64,000 nucleotides of DNA from Betaproteobacteria bacterium (GTDB taxonomy: Bacteria > Pseudomonadota > Gammaproteobacteria > Burkholderiales > JAEUOS01): assembly GCA_028292405.1 (NCBI GenBank), contig JAQGMJ010000043.1, positions 90,508 to 154,507 on the forward strand. The letters run 5' to 3'. Below, piece after piece: positions 8,331 to 16,108 of this stretch. The translations under genes were made by a program, and so were the position numbers. Position 1 is the first letter of the stretch. Every line of letters starts with the position of its first letter. The notes beneath the pieces were generated by a model. That model was given only the letters and a program-made list of their open reading frames with translations, had not been told where the DNA came from and ran no database searches.

Positions 8331-8829
8331 TTTGTCTCCGTTGGGCCTGGACGCCTGGCCACGGGTGTTCTCCCGGGGTCCTCAGCAGTTGAACTGCGGC
8401 ATCAACGATAACCGCGGCGGCGCGGCGATGGGTCTTATGCGCCGCATCCGCTTTTCAGGGCCGGTACCTAATAGAGTCTGTTAAAGAGCAACCTGATAAA
8501 ACGCCCTGAAAGAAGTCCCCTTGGGGGACCTGAAAAATTTCCGAAAAAATCGCACGGCATTTTCGAAATGACGGTGAATGATGGTGTTTTTTCGGAAATA
8601 TTCCACGGCTTCGACCACGGTTGTTGTAAGTGGCCGCCAGCTTCCGCATTCCATCGACCATCTGCAATCGACAGTCCAGGGAGGACGCGCGCAACTACGC
8701 CGGCGAGATGCCGCCTTGCTACATCGCTGGAACCTAGCCTACACGCACTCGCGCGAGATATACATGCGCCACGCCGCCTCCGGCGCAAATCAACCAAAGA
8801 TGGCTGATCGCGCCGCGCAAGCGATTGTT
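8331..8829. other. 500-base gap between the TonB receptor and the Bug gene
   Basis: No convincing gene is seen. The Bug promoter must lie here. The gap contains a 13-bp inverted repeat (8537-8599) and a small GTCCCC-TTG-GGGGAC hairpin (8515-8529). On the minus strand, TGCTCTTTAACA (8490-8479) resembles a boxA antitermination element. Overlapping frames on the minus strand have arginine-rich, shadow-like composition. Confidence 0.5.
8537..8599. repeat. Perfect 13-bp inverted repeat with 37-base centre
   Basis: ATTTCCGAAAAAA (8537-8549) is the exact reverse complement of TTTTTTCGGAAAT (8587-8599). The centre carries its own palindrome TTTCGAAA (8561-8568). Read on the minus strand, the second arm is followed by TTTTT, so a terminator for the TonB-receptor operon is possible. 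The low-GC stem is unusual for this genome. Confidence 0.6.
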
Positions 8830-11163
8830 CTAGTAGCGATATCTGAGTTCCGCAAACACCGTACGTTGCGGAAAAGGATGGAAGATGAAATATTTGTTGT
8901 TGTTCAGGTTGTCCACGCCCGCCGCCGCGCTCCAGTGCGGGTCGATCTGGTAGCGCACCCGTGTGTCGACGACGAAGAACTGGCTGAAGCCCTGGAAGGT
9001 GTTGCCGTTGCCGTCGTAGTTGTCGATTTGCGAATACTGCCGGCCGCTGTAGCGCGCGGCCACCGTGCCGGTCCATTGGTCGTTCGGGCGGTAGGTGGCG
9101 GCGAGGGTGGCGCGCCAGGTCGGCAACTGCGGGGTGATCTTGCCCACCGCCGGCGCGTACGCCGAGTCCTGCAAAATGCGCGAGTCGACGTAGGTGACGC
9201 TGCCGGCAAGCTGCAGGCCCTTGACGAGCAAGTCATATTGGTCGGCCACCAGTTCGACGCCGCGCGAGCGCACCTTTTCGATGTTTTGCACGAAGGAGAA
9301 CAGGGTGGTCGAGCCCGCCAGCAGCGGCGCGGTTTGCGAGATCAGCGCGTCCTTCAGGTCTTCCTGGAACAGCGAGACGCGCACCCGGCCGTTGTCGCCG
9401 ATGCGCTCCAGTGCGATTTCGCTGGAGGTGGCGTTCTCCGGCTTCAGGTTCGGGTTGGGCACGGTAATGGTCGCGCCGGTGGTGATGGATTGATACAGCT
9501 CGGAGACGGTGGGAAAGCGGTAGGCCTTTGCCAAGGAGGCGGTGGCGGTCCATTGCTTGTTCATTTCCCAGGCGAGTGTTCCCTTGGGAGAGAAGCGTGT
9601 CGCCGAGAGGCCGGGCTGGTTCACCGCCAGCGCGGGGGCCAGGGCGTAGTTGTAGCCATCATAGGCGCGCCAGTTTTCAAAGCGGCCGCCGAGGGTGGCT
9701 TTCAACATCGGCGCGAAACGCCAGGCGTCCTGCGCCCATAGCGCGCTGGTTTGCGTCTTGCCGCGCGAGTCGGTGGCCAGGCTGCCGTTGCCGCCGCCGA
9801 TCCAGTCGCTGGTGTTGTACTTCGGGTCTTCGAGCACGTAGCGGTCGAGGTGGGCGCCGAAGCTGACCTGGTGCGCGCCTTCGCGGCCCTCGGGGCGCCA
9901 AAAGCCCTTGAGGTCGGCGGTGGACCACCCGGTGCCATTGAGGTATTCGATGGTGCCGGTACCGCCGCCGGCCGCCACTGGCAGGGCGCCGGCGGGTGCG
10001 CGCTTGATCGACTGGCCGTAGCTGTAATTGCTGACGATGGCTTCCCAGTCCCAGTCGCTGTGGGTGTTCGACTTCAACGCGAAGCTTTGCATCACGTGCT
10101 GCTCGTTGAAATTGTAGACGTTGCTGGAAAAGGTGCTGGCGCCGAAGCTGCCTGCCGGCACATTGGTGCCGTTGATGTTGACGCTGCCGCTATATTTCGG
10201 GACCCCGCCGGCATCGCTTAGATAGCTTTGCGCGGTGGCCTTGGTGTTGTTCTGGAACAGCCCGATGCTGTAGGTGGCGCGCCAGGCGGGACTAAAGTCG
10301 TAGGCCAGCTTGAACTTGAAGTTGTCCTGCACCTGATGTTCCAGGCCGGCGGCGCCGACCACCCAGATGGGGCTACCGCTGCGGTTGTTGTCGGCGTAGG
10401 CGCCCGTCACCGGCGTACCGGCGCCGCTCGCCGTAGTCGAGCGCGGCACGGTGGCGTAGGCCAGGGGCTGGCTGTGGGTGTCGAGTTGGTTGGCGGAAAG
10501 CCACCAGGAAAAGTCGCCGCTGCGGTTGCCCAGCAGCACGCTTTCATCGGTGGATTTGTAGGTGTCGTGGGTGCCGTACTGGTTGAAGCTTTGCCAGCTC
10601 TGCTGAACCCGCGCTTCGGCCTCGAACTTTTGCGGCATGCGGGTGGTGATCTCGACCACGCTGCCGATCGAGTTGCCGGCATAGGCCGCCGAAAAGGGGC
10701 CGTAGAGCAGGTCGATGCGCTCGATTTCGCTCGGCGCCACCATGCCCCAGCGCGGGCCGCCGATGGTGTTGTTGTTGGCGATCAGGGGCGAGAGCAGCAC
10801 GCCGTCGGCGTAGACCAGGCTGCGCGCACTGGCGCCGACGCCGGAGGTGCGGGTGGCGAGAGGCGCTTGCGTGTCGCCGATGTGGCGCTTGCGCACGAAG
10901 CTGGAGGGCAGGTACTTCAGCGCATCTTCGGTGTTGACGACGTTGACGGTATCGTCTAACTGGTCGCGGTCGATGCCCTCGGAGGTGGAGGGAACCAGGT
11001 TTTTTTTCGCCACCGAGGGGGTGCCGGTGACGTTGACCGTGGGCAGGGCGGCATCGGGTGTCGGCGGTGGTGTCTGTGCGCTTGGCGCGGATTGCGCGCC
11101 GGCTGCGCCGGCGCAACAGGCCAGCAGCGCGGCCACGAGGGGCCGTTGGGGAAATGGAAGCAT
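8830..11163 (-). CDS. TonB-dependent outer-membrane receptor, probably for copper
   Basis: A 777-residue receptor with a signal peptide (about 1-24, ending AGAQS) and a Pro-rich stretch. A plug domain runs from about 50 to 170 (VNVVNTEDALKYLPSSFVRKR, IERIDLLYGPFSAAYAGNSIG), and a 22-strand-type barrel ends in the aromatic C-terminus YRY expected of outer-membrane proteins. It would import a scarce metal or metal complex using TonB energy. It starts 8 bases after a PCuAC copper chaperone gene, downstream of a DUF2946 gene. The same trio accompanies OprC/NosA-type copper receptors, so copper is the most likely cargo. The C-terminal half matches general TonB receptors and cannot by itself fix the ligand. 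Confidence 0.88.
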   Translation of the reverse strand: MLPFPQRPLVAALLACCAGAAGAQSAPSAQTPPPTPDAALPTVNVTGTPSVAKKNLVPSTSEGIDRDQLDDTVNVVNTEDALKYLPSSFVRKRHIGDTQAPLATRTSGVGASARSLVYADGVLLSPLIANNNTIGGPRWGMVAPSEIERIDLLYGPFSAAYAGNSIGSVVEITTRMPQKFEAEARVQQSWQSFNQYGTHDTYKSTDESVLLGNRSGDFSWWLSANQLDTHSQPLAYATVPRSTTASGAGTPVTGAYADNNRSGSPIWVVGAAGLEHQVQDNFKFKLAYDFSPAWRATYSIGLFQNNTKATAQSYLSDAGGVPKYSGSVNINGTNVPAGSFGASTFSSNVYNFNEQHVMQSFALKSNTHSDWDWEAIVSNYSYGQSIKRAPAGALPVAAGGGTGTIEYLNGTGWSTADLKGFWRPEGREGAHQVSFGAHLDRYVLEDPKYNTSDWIGGGNGSLATDSRGKTQTSALWAQDAWRFAPMLKATLGGRFENWRAYDGYNYALAPALAVNQPGLSATRFSPKGTLAWEMNKQWTATASLAKAYRFPTVSELYQSITTGATITVPNPNLKPENATSSEIALERIGDNGRVRVSLFQEDLKDALISQTAPLLAGSTTLFSFVQNIEKVRSRGVELVADQYDLLVKGLQLAGSVTYVDSRILQDSAYAPAVGKITPQLPTWRATLAATYRPNDQWTGTVAARYSGRQYSQIDNYDGNGNTFQGFSQFFVVDTRVRYQIDPHWSAAAGVDNLNNNKYFIFHPFPQRTVFAELRYRY

Positions 11164-11171
11164 GGCGGCGC

Positions 11172-11642
11172 TCAGTTCATTTTCATGCCGGACATCGGGC
11201 CGCTGCTGCCCAGGGGCTGCGCCACGGCCTTGACTTCGATGGTCTGGCGCTGCTTGTTCTTGTCTTCGATCACCAGCGTGAGCGGCACGGTGTCGCCGGC
11301 TTTTACCTGGCCTTTCAGGTCCATCATCATCACGTGATAGCCGCCCGGGCCCAGCGTCACGGGCTTGCCGGCAGGCAGGGAGATGGCGTCGACGGGGCTC
11401 ATTTTCATCACGTTGTTGCTCATCGACATCTGGTGCACTTCGACGGTGGCTGCGGCGGGCGAACGCACTTCGATCAGGCGCGCGTCCTGCGCGGAGGTGA
11501 TCTGCATGAAGGCGCCGGTGGAGGTTTGCGCAGGTACGGTGGCGCGCACCCAGGGGTCCTTGACGGTGACTTGGGCTGCGGCGCTGCCGGCGCAGAGAAG
11601 CAGGGCCAAGGGGAGGGCGAGAGTGACGGAGATGAGTTTCAT
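11172..11642 (-). CDS. Periplasmic copper chaperone PCu(A)C
   Basis: A 156-residue exported protein with a signal peptide of about 23 residues (MKLISVTLALPLALLLCAGS, then AAAQ). The copper-binding pattern of the PCuAC family is present: His70 with Met72, Met79 and Met81, then His103 with Met105-107 in GGYHVMMMDLKG. It carries Cu(I) in the periplasm, usually to the CuA site of cytochrome oxidase. An extra Met pair sits at the C-terminus (MSGMKMN). The start at 11642 is chosen because AGGA precedes it and the signal peptide begins there. It sits between DUF2946 and the TonB receptor. Confidence 0.92.
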   Translation of the reverse strand: MKLISVTLALPLALLLCAGSAAAQVTVKDPWVRATVPAQTSTGAFMQITSAQDARLIEVRSPAAATVEVHQMSMSNNVMKMSPVDAISLPAGKPVTLGPGGYHVMMMDLKGQVKAGDTVPLTLVIEDKNKQRQTIEVKAVAQPLGSSGPMSGMKMN

Positions 11643-11817
11643 GGCGAATTCCTGGTGTTCAAGTGCGGCGCACGATGGCGCGCGTATCTGGGACGAAACT
11701 GCGGGACGGTACTGCGAATGCGTAAGCGCGGATGCATCGCGGCCAAAAGGCGCGGGATGCAGGCATGGGAAAAAGTCGAATGAACGGCGCGTGGAACGCG
11801 CGTTCAGCCGGCCGCGA

Positions 11818-12198
11818 TCAGGCGGCGGGCGGGGCGCGCGCTTGTGCGGCGGCCCAGGCAAACAGGGGCCGCGGCGCGCGCAGGAACAGCTCGGGGAGAG
11901 CGGTGGCGCCCGTGACTACCGGCACGGCGGCGACAGCGGGCGGCAGGCCGGCGGCGCCGGTGTGGGTGAAGCAAAAGGGGCAGTGGTCGAAGTGCGAAGG
12001 AGCGCTGTCCTTGACCGGAGCTTGTTCGCCGGCGACCTTGACCAGGGCGGGGCCGGTGGCGGTACAGACTTCGACCCACGAGGCGCCGCCGCGCACGGCG
12101 GCCATGGCGTGCGACACCGCCGGCGCGAGCGCGGCCAGCAGGATCGCGAAGGTCGCGAGCCAGGCGGCGAAGCGGCGGGTGCGGGTTTGCAGGGCCAT
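11818..12198 (-). CDS. DUF2946 family protein of the copper operon
   Basis: A 126-residue protein. One N-terminal hydrophobic segment (about 10-30) could be a signal or an anchor. The family pattern SHAMAAV...WVEVCTATG is followed by a His/Cys cluster, HFDHCPFCFTH, that looks made for metal binding. DUF2946 genes recur beside copper receptors and PCuAC chaperones in other proteobacteria. Here it is the first gene of that operon, divergent from the molybdate genes. The ATG at 12198 has no good ribosome site, so a slightly different start is possible. The biochemical role is unknown; copper handling is inferred. Confidence 0.8.
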   Translation of the reverse strand: MALQTRTRRFAAWLATFAILLAALAPAVSHAMAAVRGGASWVEVCTATGPALVKVAGEQAPVKDSAPSHFDHCPFCFTHTGAAGLPPAVAAVPVVTGATALPELFLRAPRPLFAWAAAQARAPPAA

Positions 12199-12326
12199 GG
12201 GGAGGCGACTTTATCATGAAGGCGGGCGGGTCCGCCAGCGGCCGGGTGCCGGTTGTGGCGCGGCATCGTGGATAATGGCGGCTGGATCAACCACAAGCCG
12301 GCGCTTTGCGCCGGGGAGACGCTGCG

Positions 12327-12674
12327 ATGGGTCTGGACGCAAGGTTCCGCCTGCGGATCAACACCGGCGACGAAATCGCCATCGGCCCGGGCAAGGTGGC
12401 GCTGCTGGAGGCGATCGTCGAGACCGGCTCGATCACCGCGGCGGCCAAGCACCTGGGCATGTCCTACCGCCGCGCCTGGCTGCTGGTGGACGACATGAAC
12501 CGCAGCTTCAAGAAGCCGCTGGTGGAGAGCGCCAAGGGCGGCCGTGAAGGCGGCGGCACCGTGGTCAACGACAACGGCATGGAAGTGATCCGCCTGTACC
12601 GCAGCATCGAAACCGTGGCCGCCGAGCGCACCGCCGCCGACATCGCGCGCCTCGGGCGCATGCTGAACCACTGA
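12327..12674 (+). CDS. modE: ModE-type DNA-binding regulator, HTH domain only
   Basis: A 115-residue winged-helix protein with the ModE N-terminal signature: GKVALLEAIVETGSITAAAKHLGMSYRRAWLLVDDMNR, which is helix-turn-helix around residues 22-60. Full ModE (about 260 residues) adds a tandem Mop domain that binds molybdate; this protein has none. The domain may sense metal through another protein, or not at all. The ATG at 12327 follows GGGGAG by 8 bases; the upstream in-frame TTG is less likely. It is the first gene of the cluster, 117 bases before modA, with a ModE-like palindrome between them. Confidence 0.85.
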   Translation: MGLDARFRLRINTGDEIAIGPGKVALLEAIVETGSITAAAKHLGMSYRRAWLLVDDMNRSFKKPLVESAKGGREGGGTVVNDNGMEVIRLYRSIETVAAERTAADIARLGRMLNH

Positions 12675-12742
12675 GGTTTCACCCGCGCGCGGCCGCGCGG
12701 GAATGGCCGCTTTCGGATGTATCCCGCTGAATACCTCGACGA

Positions 12743-12756
12743 TATATCGCGGTATA
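12743..12756 (+). promoter_or_regulatory. Candidate ModE-type operator upstream of modA
   Basis: TATATCGCGGTATA is a palindrome with a single mismatch, made of TATA half-sites as in E. coli ModE boxes (TATAT...TATA). It lies in the modE-modA gap, 36 bases before the modA ATG. Repression when molybdate is plentiful would be expected. Confidence 0.45.
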
Positions 12757-12791
12757 CTTCGCGCAGCTGTCATATATGCAGGGATACTACG

Positions 12792-13604
12792 ATGCCTCAA
12801 ACCCAAAAGCCCACGCCCAAGCCCGCATTTTCGTGCAGGTCCGCCTTTTCGCGCCGCCGCCTGCTGGGCGCCGCCGTGGCGCTGGCAATCGGCGCATCCA
12901 GCGGCGCGGCCGGCGCCGCCGACCTGGTGGTTTCCGCCGCCGCCAGCCTGACCAATGCCTTCGGCGACATCGGCCGCGCTTACGAGCGGGTCAACCCGGG
13001 TACCAAGGTGGTGTTCAACTTTGCGGCATCGGACGTGCTGCTGGCGCAGATCGCCAAGGGCGCGCCGGCCGACGTGTTCGCCTCCGCCGACCAGGAGGCG
13101 ATGGACAAGGCGGTGGCGCAGAACGTCATCGATACCAAGAGCCGCCACAACTTCGTGCGCAACCGGCTGGTGCTGATCGCGCCTGCCGATTCCGCCATCG
13201 CGATCACCGGCCTGGCTTCGCTGTCCAATCCGGCGATCAAGCACATCGCCATCGGCAACCCGGCTTCGGTGCCGGTGGGGCGCTATACCAAGGGCGTGCT
13301 GGAAAAGGCGAATATGTGGACCACGCTGGAGCCGAAGTACGTCAACTCGGCGAGTGTGCGCCAGGCGCTGGACTACGTGGCGCGCGGCGAGACCGAGGCG
13401 GGCTTTGTGTACTCTACCGACGCTTCGATCATGAAGGGCAAGGTCAAGGTGGCTGCTGAAGTGCCGACGGAGAAGCCGATTCTCTACCCGATTGCCGTGG
13501 TCAAGGACAGCAAGAACGCGGCGCTGGCGCAAAGCTTCCTGACCTTCGTCGCCAGCCCGGCGATGCAGACGATTCTTTCCGACTACGGTTTCGGCAAGCC
13601 TTAA
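12792..13604 (+). CDS. modA: Molybdate ABC transporter substrate-binding protein ModA
   Basis: A 270-residue periplasmic molybdate/tungstate-binding protein. The N-terminus carries a twin-arginine-like signal (FSRRRLLGAAVALAIG, residues 19-34) ending near AGAAD. Family motifs follow: VSAAASLTNAF, FNFAASDVLLAQIAKGAPADVFASAD (oxyanion binding) and IGNPASVPVGRYTKGVLE. The start at 12792 has AGGGA 7 bases before it. The upstream extension from 12717 would have no signal-peptide character at its start. It forms an operon with modB (12-base gap) and modC. Confidence 0.95.
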   Translation: MPQTQKPTPKPAFSCRSAFSRRRLLGAAVALAIGASSGAAGAADLVVSAAASLTNAFGDIGRAYERVNPGTKVVFNFAASDVLLAQIAKGAPADVFASADQEAMDKAVAQNVIDTKSRHNFVRNRLVLIAPADSAIAITGLASLSNPAIKHIAIGNPASVPVGRYTKGVLEKANMWTTLEPKYVNSASVRQALDYVARGETEAGFVYSTDASIMKGKVKVAAEVPTEKPILYPIAVVKDSKNAALAQSFLTFVASPAMQTILSDYGFGKP

Positions 13605-13616
13605 GCGACAGACCCC

Positions 13617-14300
13617 GTGATCGGCGACGCCACCGTTCCGCTGCTGCTGTCGCTCAAGGTCGCCGGCTGGGCGACCTTGCTGGCGCTGGTGGCGGGCGTG
13701 GCCTTCGGTTACCTGTTGGCCCGCGTGCGGTTTTTCGGCCGCGAGGTACTGGATGCCGCGCTGACCCTGCCGATGGTGATGCCGCCGACGGTGCTGGGCT
13801 ACTACCTGCTGGTGCTGCTGGGCAAGCGCGGGCCGGTCGGCGCGTGGCTGCAGGAGAGCTTCGGCATCAACCTGATTTTCACTTGGCAGGGCGCGGTGGT
13901 TGCCGCCGCTCTGGTGGCCTTTCCGCTGGTGTACAAGGCGGCGCGTGCGGCGTTTGAAGACATCGATACAAATCTTGAGCGGGCGGGACGCTCGCTCGGC
14001 TTTTCCGAGACCAAGGTATTTTTTCGCGTGACACTGCCGCTGGCCTGGCACGGCATCCTCGCCGGGGCCATGCTGGCGTTTGCACGCGCCCTGGGCGAGT
14101 TCGGCGCGACACTGATGGTGGCGGGCAGTTTGCCGGGGCGCACGCAGACCTTGTCGATTGCTATCTACGAAGCGGTGCAGGCGGGAGACGATGCTGCCGC
14201 CAACAAGCTGGTGATCATCGCCTCGGTGATTTGCATCGTTGTGCTGGTGGCAGCCGGGCGCGTGCTGCAGGGCGGCTACCGCCGCGCTTTTAGGTACTGA
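13617..14300 (+). CDS. modB: Molybdate ABC transporter permease ModB
   Basis: A 227-residue inner-membrane permease with five to six transmembrane segments. The permease EAA loop (ERAGRSLGFSETKVFFRVTLPLA) contacts the ATPase. The ModB-specific stretch ARALGEFGATLMVAGSLPGRTQT is intact. The gene begins with GTG at 13617 and lies 12 bases after modA and 7 bases before modC. Together ModABC import molybdate for the molybdenum cofactor. Length matches E. coli ModB (229). Confidence 0.95.
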   Translation: MIGDATVPLLLSLKVAGWATLLALVAGVAFGYLLARVRFFGREVLDAALTLPMVMPPTVLGYYLLVLLGKRGPVGAWLQESFGINLIFTWQGAVVAAALVAFPLVYKAARAAFEDIDTNLERAGRSLGFSETKVFFRVTLPLAWHGILAGAMLAFARALGEFGATLMVAGSLPGRTQTLSIAIYEAVQAGDDAAANKLVIIASVICIVVLVAAGRVLQGGYRRAFRY

Positions 14301-14307
14301 GTGCGCG

Positions 14308-15054
14308 ATGCAACTCGAACTGCGCATCATCAAGGATTTGCAGGCGCGCGGCCGGCATTTTCGCCTCGACGTCGACATGCGCACCGACAGCGACGCGGTA
14401 GTGATCTACGGCCCCTCCGGCGCCGGCAAGTCGCTGACCCTGCAATGCCTGGCGGGCTTCGTCGCACCGGACGCCGGGCGCATTGCGATCGACGGCGCGA
14501 CACTGTTCGAAGCGGCGCAGCGCATCAACGTGCCGGCGCGCCAGCGCGGCGTCGGCTATGTGTTCCAGGATTACGCGCTGTTTCCGCATCTGACGGTGGC
14601 GGGCAACATTGGCGCCTCGCTGCAGCAGGGTTGGCTGCGGCGCCTGGACGATGCGGCGCGCGCGCGCGTGGAGGACATGCTGCGCCTGTTTGAATTGCAG
14701 GATTTGCGCGACAGCTACCCGAGCCAGCTTTCCGGCGGCCAGCGCCAGCGGACCGCGCTGGCGCGCGCGCTGGCGACCAGGCCGCGCCTGCTGCTGCTGG
14801 ACGAGCCTTTTGCGGCGCTGGACCCGGGACTGCGCGAGCGCATGCGCCACGAATTCGTCGAGCTGCGCGAGCGTTTCAAGCTGCCGATGGTGCTGATCAC
14901 CCACGACCCGGCCGATTTGCAGACCCTGGCGCGCGAGCTGGTGGTGATCGAGGCAGGACGGCTGGTGCGCCATGAGATGGCGCCGTTCCAGGCCGAGGTG
15001 CCGCAGGGGGCGACGGCACTGCGGGTGATTGCCGGCGGCGGGCGCGCGGCCTGA
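14308..15054 (+). CDS. modC: Molybdate ABC transporter ATPase ModC, lacking the C-terminal Mop domain
   Basis: A 248-residue ATPase. Walker A is GPSGAGKS at residues 35-42. The Q-loop FQDYALFPH, the signature LSGGQRQR and Walker B LLLLDEPF follow in order, with a switch His in THDPADLQ. E. coli ModC is 352 residues because it carries a C-terminal TOBE/Mop domain that senses molybdate. That domain is absent here, and a separate 69-residue molbindin gene follows 69 bases downstream. The ATG at 14308 is chosen because upstream in-frame codons overlap modB. Confidence 0.93.
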   Translation: MQLELRIIKDLQARGRHFRLDVDMRTDSDAVVIYGPSGAGKSLTLQCLAGFVAPDAGRIAIDGATLFEAAQRINVPARQRGVGYVFQDYALFPHLTVAGNIGASLQQGWLRRLDDAARARVEDMLRLFELQDLRDSYPSQLSGGQRQRTALARALATRPRLLLLDEPFAALDPGLRERMRHEFVELRERFKLPMVLITHDPADLQTLARELVVIEAGRLVRHEMAPFQAEVPQGATALRVIAGGGRAA

Positions 15055-15123
15055 GCGCGCAAACCCGGCAGGCGAGCCCGGAGAACGGGCATACTGCGGA
15101 TTCATGCAACAGGAGAAGCAGCG

Positions 15124-15333
15124 GTGAAAATCAGCGCACGCAATGTACTTTCGGGCACCGTCAAGGCAATGCACGAAGGCCCGGTGACGACCGAGGTGAC
15201 GGTGGAAGTCGCGCCCGGCATCGAGGTGGTTTCGACGATTACCGCCGGTTCGGCGAAAAACCTGAACCTCAAGGTGGGTGCAAAGGTTCACGCCGTCATC
15301 AAGGCTTCCAGCGTGATGATCGCGACCGATTAA
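15124..15333 (+). CDS. mop: Molbindin (single TOBE/Mop-domain molybdate-binding protein)
   Basis: A 69-residue protein made of one Mop (TOBE) domain: ISARNVLSGTVKAM at the start, VSTITAGSAKNLNLKVG in the middle, KASSVMIATD at the end. Molbindins assemble into hexamers and bind several molybdate or tungstate ions in the cytoplasm. The start is GTG, with AGGAGAAG before it. It is last in the modEABC cluster. Since neither ModE nor ModC here carries a Mop domain, this protein is the only visible molybdate sensor or store in the locus. Confidence 0.92.
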   Translation: MKISARNVLSGTVKAMHEGPVTTEVTVEVAPGIEVVSTITAGSAKNLNLKVGAKVHAVIKASSVMIATD

Positions 15334-15348
15334 GGCTGTTCGGGGGTT

Positions 15349-16044
15349 TTAGTCTCGTAGCGCCGCGTTGACCGCGGCTTGCGCGTGCAGCAGCATGGTG
15401 TCGAACAGCGGCGCCGGCACGCAGCCGTCCTTCAGGATCAGGCCCAGCTCGGTACAGCCGAGCACCACGCATTGGGCGCCGGCTTCCAGCAGGTCGCGGG
15501 TGATGCCCTCGCTTGCCTGACGTGACTCTTCGCGGATTACGCCGCGGCACAGTTCTTCATAGATGATGCGGTGTAGCGCATCGCGCGATTCGGCCGGCGG
15601 CACCAGCACCTTGAGGCCGTGCTTGTCGGCGAAGCGCGCCTTGCAGAAGTCCTGCTCCATGGTGAAGCGGGTGCCGAGCAGGCCGATGGTGGTGTGGCCG
15701 GCGGCGCGGATGGCTTCGGCCGTGGGATCGACGATGTGCAGCAGCGGAATGCGCACCCGCGCCTCCACGGCGGCGGCCACCTTGTGCATGGTGTTGGCGC
15801 CGATCAGCACCATGTCGGCGCCGGCCCTTTCCAGGCTTTCGGCGGCATCCGCCATCAGGGCCCCGGCCTGTTCCCAGCGGCCGGCGCTTTGCATCAGCGC
15901 GACTTCGGCGAAGTCGACGCTGTAGAGCACGATCTTCGCCGAGTGCAGGCCGCCCAGGCGCGCGGCGACGGCGCGGTTGATCACCTGGTAGTAGGGGACG
16001 GTGGATTCCCAGCTCATGCCGCCGATCAGGCCGATGGTTTTCAT
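15349..16044 (-). CDS. Aspartate/glutamate racemase family protein
   Basis: A 231-residue, two-lobed racemase of the YgeA/RacX type. The start is characteristic (MKTIGLIGGMSWESTVPYYQ). Typical two-cysteine racemases have Cys in the N-terminal C-N-T motif. Here that position is Ala83 (GANTMHK). The C-terminal catalytic Cys197 (VLGCTEL) is present. This one-cysteine arrangement is seen in some YgeA-type broad-specificity racemases and suggests an altered reaction or substrate. The gene is convergent with mop. The amino acid acted on is unknown. Confidence 0.85.
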   Translation of the reverse strand: MKTIGLIGGMSWESTVPYYQVINRAVAARLGGLHSAKIVLYSVDFAEVALMQSAGRWEQAGALMADAAESLERAGADMVLIGANTMHKVAAAVEARVRIPLLHIVDPTAEAIRAAGHTTIGLLGTRFTMEQDFCKARFADKHGLKVLVPPAESRDALHRIIYEELCRGVIREESRQASEGITRDLLEAGAQCVVLGCTELGLILKDGCVPAPLFDTMLLHAQAAVNAALRD

Positions 16045-16108
16045 CTATAGTCCTTCCGGGCGCTCATGCTTGCGCAGGCAATTAAACAGTCTAAAGAAAG
16101 CGGGCGGC

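Noticed and set aside
8479..8490. TGCTCTTTAACA on the minus strand, like an rRNA boxA element
   Set aside because: No rRNA or tRNA gene follows on that strand. A 12-base match alone, upstream of a Bug gene, is weak evidence for antitermination.
11916..14384. An 822-codon open frame on the minus strand, antisense to modE, modA and modB
   Set aside because: The translation is rich in Arg, His and Gln with no domain, and the opposite strand encodes clear ModE, ModA and ModB. Long antisense frames are common in GC-rich genes.
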